Below, piece after piece: positions 11,759 to 21,837 of a DNA stretch of 64,000 nt. The stretch is from contig NC_069384.1 of the NCBI RefSeq assembly GCF_027475565.1, positions 152,774,501-152,838,500 on the forward strand. The letters are read 5' to 3'. This DNA is from Acinonyx jubatus. Lineage: Eukaryota; Chordata; Mammalia; Carnivora; Felidae. A program made the position numbers and the translations under genes. The notes under the pieces were generated by a model that saw only the letters and a program-made list of their open reading frames with translations, had not been told where the DNA came from and ran no database searches. Every line of letters starts with the position of its first letter. Position 1 is the first letter of the stretch.

Positions 11759-12297
11759 TGATAGTTAATTCTATGTGTCAACTTCATTAGGCTGTGGTAT
11801 TCAGATATTTAGCCAAATACTACTCTAGATGTGTCTGTGAAGGTATAATTTAGAGGAAAATTTTTTTTATGAAATTTATTGTCAAATTGGTCTCCATAAA
11901 ACACCCAGTGCTCATCCCAACAGGTGCCCTCCTCAATACCCATCACCCACCCACCCCTCCCTCCCACCCCCCATAAACCCTCAGTTTGTTCTCAGTTTTT
12001 AGGAGTCTCTTATGGTTTGGCTCCCTCCCTCTCTAATCATTTTTTTTCTTCCCCTCCCCCATGGTCTTCTGCTAAGTTTCTCAGGATCCACATAGGAGTG
12101 AAAACATATGGAATCTGTCCTTCTCTGTATGACTTATTTCACTTAGCATAACACTCTCCAGTTCCATCCATGTTGCTACAAAAGGCCAGATTTCATTCTT
12201 TCTCATTGCCACGTAGAAGAAATTGACATTTAAATCAGTGTACTTGGAATAAAGCAGAGTACCTCCTGTAATGTGGGATCAGGGTTATTATGGTAAG
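11759..12297 (+). mobile_element. ERV-L-type 5' LTR remnant, split by a LINE-1
   Basis: It starts TGATAGTTAATTCTATGTGTCAAC at 11759 and resumes at about 12213 after the LINE-1 with ACATTTAAATCAGTGTACTTGG and CTCCTGTAATGTGGG. The same landmarks recur in order at 14115-14270, so the two are LTRs of one family. It stops at about 12297, where it joins pol-like sequence directly: the LTR end and the start of the internal region have been lost. Confidence 0.75.
11863..12212 (-). mobile_element. 5'-truncated LINE-1 3' end, minus strand, inside the LTR
   Basis: A T-run at 11861-11868 begins the reverse-complemented carnivore LINE-1 3' end (TTGTCAAATTGGTCTCCATA, CACCCAGTGCTCATCCC). It runs into the ORF2 terminus (TTCACTTAGCATAACACTC, CCATCCATGTTGC). 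Possible target duplications are TTAGAGGAAAATT (11850-11862) and GTAGAAGAAATT (12213-12224), imperfect. It is clearly younger than the LTR it interrupts. Confidence 0.85.
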
Positions 12298-14114
12298 AAA
12301 GGCCAAGTGGAACCCACTAAAATTGCTTCTACCTAAGAAAATAGTAAACCAAAAGCAAGGCCACATTCCCGGACAGACTGCAGAGATTAGTGCCCCAATC
12401 AAGAACCTAAATGATGCAGCGTTCTTTCAGCTGATCCAGATCCCCATTCAACTTGCTTATTTAGCCTGTGCTGAAGGGATGCGGGCAATATACCGACTCC
12501 GCAAGATGATTCCTAACCACCAGGCCCAACCTAGCTACAGCCACTGCTGAGTTCCCAGACTGGCAACAGCAGAAACCAACCCGAGCTCCTGGTGGCTCAC
12601 CAGTCCCTGGGGCGATCACCAGCTCCCTGCTGGACCTATAGCAGCCTGGAGCTAGGAGCACTTCCTTCATCAAAAGAGGAACGTTTGGTCTTACTTGGAA
12701 GAGACATTTACTTCGGATGTGCATTTGCCTTCCTTGCATGCGATGCTTCTGCCCAAACTGCGACCCATGAACTTACAGAATGTCTTGTCAACCATCGCAT
12801 TTGACACAGCGCTGTGTATGATCGAGGAAACCGCTTCACAGCACGGGAGGTACGGCCATGGACTCGTGATGGTGGAATTCGCCAGTGTCACCATGTTCCC
12901 CACAGTCCCCAAGCAGTTACCTGGATTGAACAGTGAAGTCCTGGTGACGATGCCGGACAAGTGGCAATACCTTGGGCAAGGGCTGGGACAAGTTTCTCCA
13001 GAAGGTTGTACATGTCTATCAGCATCCAGTGTCTGGTGTTATTCCTCTCATAGCCAGGATTCATGGGTCCAGGAATCAAGGGGTAGAGAGAGGAGTGGCA
13101 CCAATCTCTTACCCCTACTAGTATACCAGCAACATTGTTGCATTCTGTCACCACAAACTTATATTCTGTTGGCCTAGATGTCTTAGTTCTAAAAGGAACA
13201 AGTCTTCTCCCAGAAGAAACAGTGATTCCATGGAAGTAGAAGTTAAGAGGGCCTCCTAGCTACTGTCAGCTCCTAGTGCCTCTGATTCCATCAAAGAAGA
13301 AAGGTACTGTGCTGGCGGGGGTGATTCCTCATTAGCAAGGGGTAACTGGACTGCAAATCCAAAATGGAAGTAAGGCATAGTACGTTTGCAATACAAAAGA
13401 TCCCTTAAGGCATCTCTCTTAGTATTGCCACGCCCTGTGGTTCAAGTCTATGAAAACTACAACCCAATTCAGGCAGAACTCCTTATGGCCCGAACTCTTC
13501 AGGAATGAAGGTTTGAGTTCCTTAAAATCAGCAACTTTAAGAGTAGGATTATCCTTGGCGTGGAAAGAAGTATGTAGGCAAACTAGCCCGGGGCAAGGAT
13601 ATTTTCCATTTTGTTTTCTTTTGTTTTGTTTTGCCTTAACTTTTTCTTCACCAGTTGAGAGCCACCGCCAGCTAGGTGCTTGCTGAAGGCAAAGGACGCG
13701 TGGCAATGCGTCGCAGAAGAAGGTACTTGTAAAGACCACCTACGATCACGTGACCAGTTGCGGAAAGGAGCACTTTAACTGCCACGTGTATTTCGTTCTT
13801 ATTTTCTTAGGAACCTGTGTGTGTGTTTTAAGTAAGTACCTTTGTTTTCCTTCCTATTTTATCCCTTTATCACGTAACAAAATACGTATTAACCTTATAG
13901 CGTAGTGTTTAAGTTACAGGACATCAAGGAAAAGAATCAACATCACCCAAAGACTCTGTTTCCTCCCCTGGGAAAGGGCTAGTCCATTCTTTATTATATG
14001 CAGTATAGTTACATTGTGTTAGGTAGGAGTATTACTGTGCTGCTGTGTTTACTCAGAGATTAAGTATGTTTTAAGGAGATGAGTACAGGTGCCCCGCTGA
14101 CAAGGCGTGGACTC
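12298..14114 (+). pseudogene. ERV-L-like pol and 3' internal remnant, plus strand
   Basis: The segment at 12298-12480 is clearly related at nucleotide level to the reverse complement of 49680-49851, part of a second pol relic. The part at 12700-13250 matches the integrase and post-integrase region of class III (ERV-L-like) pol; 13250-13520 and 13654-13800 continue into the internal 3' end, followed by non-coding sequence before the 3' LTR. Stops and frameshifts occur throughout. The longest open piece is 160 codons (12695-13177) and is not a functional enzyme. An unrelated 128-bp block interrupts it at 13523-13650. Confidence 0.75.
13523..13650 (+). repeat. Unidentified ~125-bp segment, copy A (inside the ERV relic)
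   Basis: It starts AAAATCAGCAACTTT, passes through TAGGATT, ATCCTTGG and CAAACTAG, and ends AACTTTTTCTTCA. It interrupts ERV-like sequence that appears to resume at CCAGTTGAGAG. A diverged direct copy lies at 14690-14809. I do not recognise the family. Confidence 0.6.
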
Positions 14115-14338
14115 TGATAGTTAATTTTATGTGTCAGCTTCGCTAGGCCAGAGGGCTTTGACATTTGGTCAGACCTGCTGAAGGTATTGTTTAAATAAGA
14201 TTAATGTTTCAATCAGTAGACTTTGAGTAAAGCAGATTACCCTCCCCCTAATGTGGGTGGGCTTCATTCCTTCAGTTGAAAGCCTTAAAAGAAAAGACTA
14301 CCTTCCCATTTCAAACAGAAGACATCCTGTTGGCCTAA
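14115..14338 (+). mobile_element. ERV-L-type 3' LTR remnant
   Basis: It begins TGATAGTTAATTTTATGTGTC, continues through TTTGGTCAGACCTGCTG, AATCAGTAGACTTTGAG and CCTAATGTGGGTGGGC, and breaks off at a CA microsatellite. It shares start and landmark order with the LTR at 11759-12297. With the pol relic between them this forms a provirus skeleton about 2.6 kb long. Confidence 0.78.
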
Positions 14339-14387
14339 CACACACACACACGTGCGTGCACACACACACACACACACACACACACAG
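14339..14387. repeat. (CA)n dinucleotide microsatellite
   Basis: CA repeat with a CGTGCGTG interruption at 14351-14358. It truncates the LTR on its left. Likely length-polymorphic. Confidence 0.93.
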
Positions 14388-14479
14388 ATAACCCTATGAC
14401 ACACACGTATTTATAATTTGCTGATTTTTATGTAATATGTAAACATTACTTGGGTACAGATTTTTATCATTTTCATCGA

Positions 14480-14650
14480 ATGCTGGCTGTGTCCCCAGAA
14501 CTTAGAATGATGCATGGCCCATAGCTGAGGCTCCGCTAAATATCCATTGAATGAATGAATGGAACACAGAGAAGTTCAATAATTTATCCAAGCGCCATGG
14601 TGGGTAACAAGGCAGAATATCAACTCAGGCCGACCCAACTCAACTCAAAG
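14480..14650 (+). mobile_element. MIR/L2-like relic
   Basis: GTGTCCCCAGAACTTAGAATG, TGCATGGCCCATAG and TATCCATTGAATGAATGAATG resemble the very common L2/MIR 3'-end pattern. AAGTTCAATAATTTATCC follows. Ancient, with no coding meaning. Confidence 0.5.
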
Positions 14651-14689
14651 ATTACCCAAGTAACTAATATGTCTCAAAATGCATATCCC

Positions 14690-14809
14690 TAAAATCAGCA
14701 GCTTTCATTCTAGGATTAGAATGAATCTATCCTTAGAGTAGAATCGAAGATGTGAACAAACTAGGCTTCGATAAGAATACTTTTGTTTTTGTTTTAACTT
14801 TTTTCTTCA
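14690..14809 (+). repeat. Unidentified ~125-bp segment, copy B
   Basis: Landmarks align in order with 13523-13650: AAAATCAGCAGCTTT, TAGGATTAG, ATCCTTAGAGTAGAA, GAAGATGTGAACAAACTAGG, GTTTTAACTTTTTTCTTCA. Several small indels separate the copies. It lies outside the provirus skeleton, 1.17 kb downstream and in the same orientation. Confidence 0.6.
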
Positions 14810-14856
14810 ATGAAAATGGTTCCTTTTGTCCTTTGAAAATAAAAGAGTTTACTTGT

Positions 14857-15085
14857 TTTTTTTTTGTAAATTTTTTTAACGTTTATTTATTATCAAGAGA
14901 CAGAGAGACACAGAGTGCAAGCAGGGGAGGGGCAGAGAGAAGGGGAGACACAGAATCTGAAGCAGGCTCCAGGCTCTGAGCTGTCAGCACAGAGCCAGAA
15001 GCGGGGCTTGAACTCACAAACCGCGAGATAATGACCTGACAGGCTGAAGTGGGATGCTTAACCCACTGAGCCACCCAGGCTCCCC
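14857..15085 (-). mobile_element. CAN-SINE, minus strand
   Basis: Nearly complete felid-type copy. Minus-strand head at about 15064-15085, B-box region near 15005-15015, CTGAGCTGTCAGCACAGAGCC block at 14977-14997, GA-rich body and T-rich tail (14857-14893, with AACGTTTATTTATT). Fairly low divergence. Confidence 0.95.
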
Positions 15086-15233
15086 TACTCTACATGTTAT
15101 TAACGCAAATATCTTAAGGCAGACTTCAGCCTGTTTTCTAATCTCATCTGGAAGTCACAGGTACCTTAATATAAAAAACAGTTAATCTGTAACTTGAATG
15201 TTTGTATGGCAAATAGGAAGAGTACAAGGTCTT

Positions 15234-15472
15234 GGGGCACCTGCATGGCTCAGTCTGTTAAACATCAGTTAAAACTTGGTTTTGGCTCAGGTCAAAGTGA
15301 GTTCAAGCCCCGCATAGAGTTGGTGAGTTCAAGCCTCACATACAGTTATGTGCTGGTGGTGGAGAACCTATTTGGAATTCTCTCTCTCTCCCTGTCTCTC
15401 CGCCCCTCCCGTGCTCTCTCTCTCTCTCTCTCAAAATAAATAAGAAATAATAAACTTAAAAAAAAAAAACAA
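15234..15472 (+). mobile_element. CAN-SINE, plus strand, with internal duplication
   Basis: Head GGGGCACCTGCATGGCTCAG. The B-box-region sequence occurs twice (GTGAGTTCAAGCCCCGCATA at 15298-15317 and GGTGAGTTCAAGCCTCACAT at 15323-15342), so about 27 bases are duplicated inside the tRNA-related part. CT repeat, AAATAAATAAG tail and A10 follow. ACAAGGTCTT before and ACAAGATTTGG after may be the target duplication. Confidence 0.9.
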
Positions 15473-16777
15473 GATTTGGAGAGCAGAAAGATAGACTTCT
15501 TCATATTAATATAGTTTAACAGATGATTAATACTCCTACAAAACAAGTTTATGTTCAATATTCTCACTGGTTTTCCAAAGCCCAAAACAAACATGAAAAT
15601 ATTACATTCATGAAAGCTGTGTTTCCTGTGTCAGAAGTCAGTGTAATATTTGCTGGCCTATCTGGAGCACATCTTATGGAGGTTGTATTTATTCTGCCTG
15701 TTCAGATGAAAGCTGTAATAATAAAACTGTCGTGGGGAAGGCGATTGTGCTCTCTGAGACTGTGTTATAAAGCATTGCTGAGTGAAGTGGGTTCTTGTCC
15801 TTTTCTTCGATCATTGCCAGGATCATGGTTCCCAAGTTCAGGTCTTAGCAAAATACCTGCAGGGATATCTCTGAGTGTAGCCACATCAAGTCAGCTAAAC
15901 TTGTTTTATTAAAAAAAGTAAAAAAAAAAATCCAAATCCCAGACTAAAAACAGGTACATACACAGGGGAGACTGTAATTAATCTTAATGTTAGTAATGTC
16001 AACTATTTTCATGACTATCATGATAAAGCCATCAATTACTCCCAGCATTAACAGAGAAGTTCAGCTAGTGAGCTGACAACTTTACCAATAGTCTCTGACC
16101 TAATCCTTGCACTAGCTTTGTGGATAAATATTATCAAAACTATTTCAATGATGAGCAAACCAAAATCAAAAATATTCAGTCACTTATGAAATCGGTGGCA
16201 AATGTCATGCTTCCAAACTCATGCTGCTGTTGAAGTACATGGGGATTTTGTAGTTCTCTCAGATGTGACAAGTTATAGAATTGGTTAGTTTCTCCTATTT
16301 GGAGCCATTTCTGTGAAATTTCTAGAGAGAACTACGTCCTGGGTGGCCTGAGAGTAAACAAGTCCTTGCAAAAAACCATCCTTGCAAAAAAAAAAAAAAA
16401 ATCACACTTGCCAGGGGTGAACTATTACAGATTCAGAAAATAATTAAGAATCACAATAAATTTATGTGTCTGTGTGTGTCCCCTTACTCATAGCCCTTTA
16501 GCACTGAACTATCCATTTTGCTATTATTTTGAAATTGAGAAGATAATATGTAGCCACAGACAAAAGGGCTCCATTTGTATCTGTATGTTAAGCAAAGAAT
16601 GTATATATGCATAGATATATACAAGTTCTTGAGGTTAGCGACCGATCAAAGTATTTACAGAATTATAAGCCTTGCGACACCATTCACTAGTATTCTTTTT
16701 CTCAGAAGAGTTTTTGAAATTTAATAGCTTCTCAGATTGCTCATGTTTCAAGAAAGGCAGGGGAGAGTATAGTTTAA
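15473..16777. other. Non-coding stretch without confident features
   Basis: A 129-codon open frame (15523-15912) has no recognisable domain and no splice or start support. A-runs lie at 15920-15930 and 16384-16401, the latter next to a small CCTTGCAAAAAA direct duplication. Otherwise AT-rich single-copy-like sequence. Confidence 0.45.
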
Positions 16778-17150
16778 ATCGAGGTGAACTTGAGTGTGAA
16801 TCTCATTTCCAGATACTAGGTGTGTGACCTTGAACAGTGAGTGTGGTGTCAAGGCTGCCTAACCAGAGATTTGGGGAAAGCTACAGAAGCTATAAACACC
16901 ATGGTTTAAAAAGAACAGAGCCTGACATGCTTAACATTCTGATAAGCAGATGTTATATGTCTCCTATGATAGGCTCAGCAGTATGGACAGAAAGCATGAA
17001 CCCTGGAATCCAAAGAATTGTACCAAGCCCAAGTTTTTGCCATTCCCTAGCTATATGACCTAGGTCATTAAAAAAAATCACACCAGTGTTCTTAGATTAT
17101 CCATAAAATAGAAACAGAGACATATAATGACAATCTGAGAATAAGATGAA
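16778..17150 (+). mobile_element. Two MIR-like relics, plus strand
   Basis: GTGTGAATCTCATTTCCAG plus TAGGTGTGTGACCTTGAAC (16795-16835), and again ATGAACCCTGGAATCC through CCCTAGCTATATGACC to TCCATAAAATAGAAAC (16996-17115), fit the MIR core pattern ending in a TGTAAAATGGGG-like block. Old placental SINEs; the boundary between them is not resolved. Confidence 0.6.
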
Positions 17151-17684
17151 AAATATTTAGGGGAATATTTTCCAGTATATTTCAGAATAAAGAAGAGTCT
17201 GCCAAATTTTTATTTGTTTTAATTCATACTTTGCTACCTTTAATTTCTTTTATCTAAAAACATGATTTCATTTGTTTTTCCCTCTTTTAATTTAAATTTG
17301 AGTTTGTTAACTTGCAGTGCAATATAGGTTTCAGGAATAGAATTCAGTGATTCTTCACGTACATATAAAACCCAGTGCTCATCATAACAAATGCCCTCCT
17401 TAGTACCCATTACCCACCTAGCCCATCTCCCATCCACCTCCCTCCATCAACCCATAGTTTGTTCCCTATCATTAAGAGTCTCTTGTGGTTTGTTTCCCTC
17501 TCTTCTCTTTCTCCCCCTTCCCATATGTTCATCTGTTCTGTTTATTAAATTACACATGATTGAAATCATATGGTATTTGTCTTTCCCTGATTGACTTATT
17601 TCACTTATTATAATACATTCTAGCTCCATCCACATCATTGCGAATGGCAAGATTTCATTCTTTTTGATGGCTGAGTAATAATCC

Positions 17685-17686
<2 letters not shown>

Positions 17687-17740
<54 letters not shown>
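17687..17740. repeat. (TA)n microsatellite at the LINE-1 inversion junction
   Basis: About 26 TA units. LINE-1 carries a short TA run at this map position, so the array probably grew from it after insertion. Likely unstable in length. Confidence 0.93.
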
Positions 17741-17743
<3 letters not shown>

Positions 17744-17762
17744 TCATGGATTGGAAGAATAA

Positions 17763-18473
17763 ATGTCTATACTATCCAAAGCAATCCACACATTTAATAC
17801 AATCCTGATCAAAATACCACCAGCCTTCACAGAGCTAGAACAAACAATCCTAAAATTAGTATGGAACCACAAAAGACCCAATAGTCAAAGCAATCCTGAA
17901 AAAGAAAAAAAAAAAAACAACACTGGCAGCATCGTGATTATAGATTTCAAGCTATATTACAAATCTGTAATCATCAAGACAGTATGGTACGGGAATGAAA
18001 ACAGACACACAGGTCAATGGAGCACTATTGAAAACCTAGAAATGGACCCACAACTATATGGACAACTAGTCTTTCACAAAGTGGTAAAGAATAGCCAATG
18101 GAAAAAAAGACATTCTCTTCAACAAATGATTCTGGGAAAACTGGGCAGCGACACGCAGAAGAACGAAACTGGACCACTTTCTTACACCAGACACAAAAAG
18201 AAACTCACAATGGATGACAGACCTCAATGTGAGACAGGAAACCATCAGAACCCTAGAGGAGAGAACATAGGCAGCAAACTCTTTGACCTTGGCTGGAGCA
18301 ACTTCTTACTAGACACATTGCCAAAGGCAAGGGAAACAAAAGCCAGCATGGACTACTGGGACTTCGCCAAGATAAAAAGCTTCTGCACAGCAAAGGAAAC
18401 AAACAAAAAAACTAAAAGGCAGCCTACAGAATGGAAGAATATATTTGCAAATGACAATATGATAAAGGGTTAG
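17763..18473 (+). pseudogene. LINE-1 ORF2 C-terminal fragment, open for 236 codons
   Basis: The longest convincing reading frame in the window. It corresponds to the part of LINE-1 ORF2 downstream of the reverse transcriptase domain (residues such as LVWNHKRP, YYKSVIIKTVWY, YWDFAKIKSFCTAKET). It stops at TAG (18471-18473), and matching sequence continues in another frame at 18551-18880, so at least one frameshift or stop breaks it. It lacks endonuclease and reverse transcriptase, and nothing suggests expression. Confidence 0.85.
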
Positions 18474-18994
18474 TATCCAAAATCTATAAAGGACTTATCA
18501 CACTCAACACCCAAAAAACTAATAACCCAGTTAAGAAATAGGTAGAAGACATGAATAGACATTTTTTCAAAGAAGCCATCCAGATGGCTAACAGACACGT
18601 GAAAAGATGCTCAACATCACTCACGATCACGGAAATACAAATCAACGCCACGATGAGATACAACCTCACACCTGTCAGAGTGGCTAAAATTAACCACACA
18701 AAAAACAAACAGGTGTTGGCGAGGATGCAGAGAAGGGGAACCCTCTTGCACTGGTTGGTGGGAACACAAACTGATGCAGCCACTCTGGAAAGGAGTATGG
18801 AGGTTCCTCAAGAAACCAAAAATGATCCATCAGTTGCACCATTAGATATTTACCTAAAAGATATAAAAATACAGATTTGAAGGGGCACATACACCCCAAT
18901 TTTTATAACAGCATTATCAACAATATGCAAACTATGGAAAGAACCTAAATGTCCATCAACTGATGAATGGATAATTCATACTTTAAAATTCAAT

Positions 18995-19218
18995 ACTGGG
19001 GCGCCCGGGTGGCTCAGTCGGCTGAGCGTCCGACTTCGGCTCAGATCACGATCTCACGGCTTGTGGGTTCCAGCCCCACGTCGGGCTCTGTGCTGACAGC
19101 TCAGAGCCTGGAGCCTGCTTCGGATTCTGTGTCTCCCTCGCTCTCTGCCCCTCCCCCACTCGTGCCATGTCTCTGTCTCTCAAAAATAAATACACATTTA
19201 AAAAACTTAAAAGAAAAT
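18995..19218 (+). mobile_element. CAN-SINE, plus strand, next to the LINE-1
   Basis: Near-consensus felid copy: GGGGCGCCCGGGTGGCTCAG, GCTCTGTGCTGACAGCTCAG, CT-rich block and AAAAATAAATAC tail. The perfect 10-bp duplication AAAATTCAAT lies at 18985-18994 and 19219-19228. The left copy directly abuts the LINE-1 target duplication, so the insertion point was one base beyond the older event's edge. Confidence 0.96.
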
Positions 19219-19228
19219 AAAATTCAAT

Positions 19229-20450
19229 GTCAACACACAAACATCAGAACCAGAGCTCCCCAGAGAAGAGGCAGAGATCCTGGAACCTCTTGTGCCAGAA
19301 AGTAAGTGCTCATATAAAGGATGGGGACCTGTCAAAAAGTACACAACAGTCGACCTGAGAGTATTCCAAGTCACAAAACTGGAACAGTTTTGAGCAACAA
19401 AATAATAATAATAGTACCAGATTAAAAAACATAGAATAAAATTAATATCAATGATTCCAAATGGATATAAATACTCCAGTAAATAAACAAACAAGGGAGA
19501 GAGACAGCTCCTCCTTAGAGACGAATTCCAAAGGTAAAAGGAATGATGGAATATATAAATTACAAGCAGAGTTCCTGCTAATGATTGCTATGGGCAGGAT
19601 TTAACGATGGGTGATAATATCAGAGAGACAAAGTTTGAGAAAAAAATCAATGCGTGCATAGTCTCAAAATATATACCCCAAGATATTTACTAATGACCAA
19701 GGGGGGGAATAGGAAATTTACAGTGGAGAAACCCAGCAAACCCCACTTTTGACAAGTGGATAAGAGTAATACCAGTCATAAGAGACACTGACATTGTGTA
19801 ACCTGATAGAAAATACTAAAACGGAGGGTTGCCTGGGTGGCTCAGTCAGTTAAGCATCCGACTTTGGCTCAGGTCATGATCTCATGGTTGCTGGGTTCAA
19901 GCCCCACGTCGCGCTCTGTGCTGACAGCTCATAGCCTGTAGCCTGCTTTGGATTCTGTGCCTCCCTCTCTCTCTGCCCCTCTTTCCCCCTCAAAAATAAA
20001 CAAACATTAAATAACAAAAAATTTTTAAATACTAAAAAGGACATGTCACTCCTGGAGTCCTCTATAAAAAAGACATAATGTCTGTCTAATCATGAAAAAT
20101 ATGTATCAGGTAAACCTTAATTGAGGGACAGTCTAAAAAATCACTGTCCAGTACTCTAAAAATGCCAAAGTTATGAAAGACAAAGAAAAACTGAACAAAT
20201 GTCACAGACTGAAGTAGAAAACTAAATTTCCATGTGGGATCCTGGAACACAAAAACGATCTTTAAATAACAGGTGAAATCCAAATAGCATCTTTATTTCA
20301 GTTGATAGTATTTGCATGGATATTAATTTCCTAGTTTTTATCATATACCGTCAGTACACGTGATGTTTACATTAAAGGACTGTGGCTGAAGGGGATACAG
20401 GTAATCTATTTAAATCTAACATTATGTCAAAATTAAATCTAAAAAAATCA
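19229..20450. other. Unclassified, probably an ancient dispersed repeat, carrying a SINE
   Basis: The stretch from about 19500 to 20400 (interrupted by the SINE at 19822-20026) looks like one ancient repeat unit. TGTGGGATCCTGGAACACAAAAACGATC and AGGTGAAATCCAAATAGCATC (20233-20290) are its recognisable core. I cannot assign the class. No coding potential. Confidence 0.4.
19822..20026 (+). mobile_element. CAN-SINE, plus strand
   Basis: GTTGCCTGGGTGGCTCAGTC head, TCAAGCCCCACGTCGCGCTC B-box region, GTGCTGACAGCTCATAGCC and tail AAAAATAAACAAACATTAAA. The 11-bp duplication AAATACTAAAA is perfect at 19811-19821 and 20027-20037, confirming a single insertion. Confidence 0.95.
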
Positions 20451-20498
20451 ATAGTCTTCGCAGACTATCAATAATAAATCCTAATATTAGGATTTATT
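20451..20498. other. Two adjacent hairpin-forming palindromes
   Basis: ATAGTCT (20451-20457) pairs with AGACTAT (20462-20468) across a 4-base loop. Five bases on, AATAAATCCTAAT (20473-20485) is followed immediately by its exact reverse complement (20486-20498), a perfect 26-bp palindrome. No terminator or RNA gene context is evident. Confidence 0.85.
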
Positions 20499-20960
20499 TT
20501 TTAAAGAAAAAGTAATACCATTCAAAATAGCAAAAATATTACCAAACCCTTTGAAGCATAGCTATCAGGAAATATTGAAAATCTAAATAAAGAAGAGTAT
20601 AAAACTTTATGAAAGGCATATAAAGTGTCTTCATAAAGAGACCCACCATATTGGTATATATGAAGCTTCAAGATTATATACAAAAGTATTGTTCCTGACA
20701 CAATCAGAAATTCAAGATGATACTAATCAGATTATTTATGGGGTATAGGACGAAGCCTGACACTCTGACTCAAAATTAGTATATGGATCATATACAACTA
20801 CTGAATAATATACAGTATAGAATACAATTTAAAATAATAAAGAGCGATGAGAGAAGACTTGCCACACCAGATTGCCAGCTTCCTATTCTATAAATCAATG
20901 GCGATTAAAATAATGTAAGATTTATACCGGAGGGAAAAGACATCTGAGACTTATATAACT
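20499..20960 (+). mobile_element. Old LINE-1 ORF2-like relic, plus strand
   Basis: ACCATTCAAAATAGCAAAAATATTACC, GAAGAGTATAAAACTTTATGAAAG and ACCAGATTGCCAGCTTCC resemble the ORF2 region after the reverse transcriptase domain. Strongly decayed, edges uncertain. Confidence 0.5.
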
Positions 20961-21619
20961 GCATATAGGAGGCTGTAGGAGCGGGGCAATATTGTTCAGT
21001 GGCCAATGGCATGTGAACTCCAAACATATTGAATGAATTCACAGAAAAATACGATTTTTTATTATTGATAAAGTTAATTACACTCCTATGCTTGCAGTTC
21101 CTTATCTGCAAAATGCTTACGTGAATAGTCAACTTACGTGTTGATGTGACTGTTAGACAAGTTATGTAGAGCTTTTAATGGACATTAACACTCAAAATGG
21201 TAGGCTATCATGATTTGCTATTCTCGTGATTCGATAAAGAAGGTATTCCAAGACAATGGGGCTAATATTGAAGTTAGATCCTTGTACTTCCTTTTAAAAT
21301 ATAATAATAACTACGTATAAAGAACAAAAGTAATTTTCAAAATTTCCCGAGAAACTCTTACAGCTGGAAAAGATTTGATCTTTCTCCTGAGGCCGGATGA
21401 AAGACTTCTGTGCTAAAATATTTTAAATTGTACCACTCTTGCACAGAACTTCAAAACATGCCATCCCTAAAATGCAAGAACAGAGAGAGACACTGAAAGA
21501 AACAGACTGCTCGTTTTAGGGCCACAGAATGCAAAGCTGAAGTATCTGTTTTTCTTCTTTCAGACAAAAAAGAAGGGGGAAAAAAGTTAACATATTAATA
21601 ATGTAAAAGGAGAGAGATT
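20961..21619. other. Non-coding stretch, nothing recognised
   Basis: AT-rich sequence without gene-like frames or identifiable repeats. Confidence 0.5.
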
Positions 21620-21633
21620 GAGTGACAGATATT

Positions 21634-21837
21634 TTTTAAAAATTTTTTTTTAACGTTTATTTATTTTTGAGACAGAGAGAGACAGAGCATGAACGAGGGA
21701 GGGGCAGAGAGAGAGGGAGACACAGAATCGGAAGCAGGCTCCAGGCTCTGGGGACGCAGGGCTCGAACTCCCGGACTGCGAGACCGTGACCTGAGCGGAA
21801 GTCGGACGCTTAACCGACCGAGCCACCCAGGCGCCCA
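21634..21837 (-). mobile_element. Young CAN-SINE, minus strand, perfect 14-bp target duplication
   Basis: Very close to the felid consensus: minus-strand head GGGCGCCTGGGTGGCTCGGT, CGGACGCTTAACCGACCGAG (as read on plus), T-run and AACGTTTATTTATTTTTGAG tail side. GAGTGACAGATATT repeats exactly at 21620-21633 and 21838-21851. The CTGTCAGCACAGAGCC block is missing between CAGGCTCTG and GGGACGCAGG, a small internal deletion. The perfect duplication and high CpG retention mark it as among the youngest copies here. Confidence 0.97.

Larger units (their letters stand above)
17233..18971. mobile_element. Large 5'-inverted (twin-primed) LINE-1 insertion
   Basis: The left arm (17233 to about 17690) is the minus-strand 3' end. 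The right arm (17741-18971) is plus-strand ORF2 C-terminal coding sequence ending at CATCAACTGATGAATGGA. A perfect 13-bp duplication, TAATTCATACTTT, flanks the unit at 17220-17232 and 18972-18984. The two arms meet at a TA repeat at the same point of the LINE-1 map (just after GATGAATGGATAA). This shows one twin-priming event and not two elements. Confidence 0.9.

Noticed and set aside
12695..13177. 160-codon frame as a host gene
   Set aside because: It lies inside an ERV-L-like relic, and the surrounding pol-like sequence is frameshifted.
15346..15594. Minus-strand frame rich in Arg-Glu
   Set aside because: Translation of the CT repeat within a SINE.
17763..18473. 236-codon frame as a host gene
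   Set aside because: The sequence is the C-terminal part of LINE-1 ORF2 within a flanked insertion and is broken by a stop.
18995..19218. Functional tRNA gene in the SINE head
   Set aside because: The tRNA-Lys-like head lacks a proper cloverleaf and 3' end. It is the promoter part of a SINE, as in the other copies.
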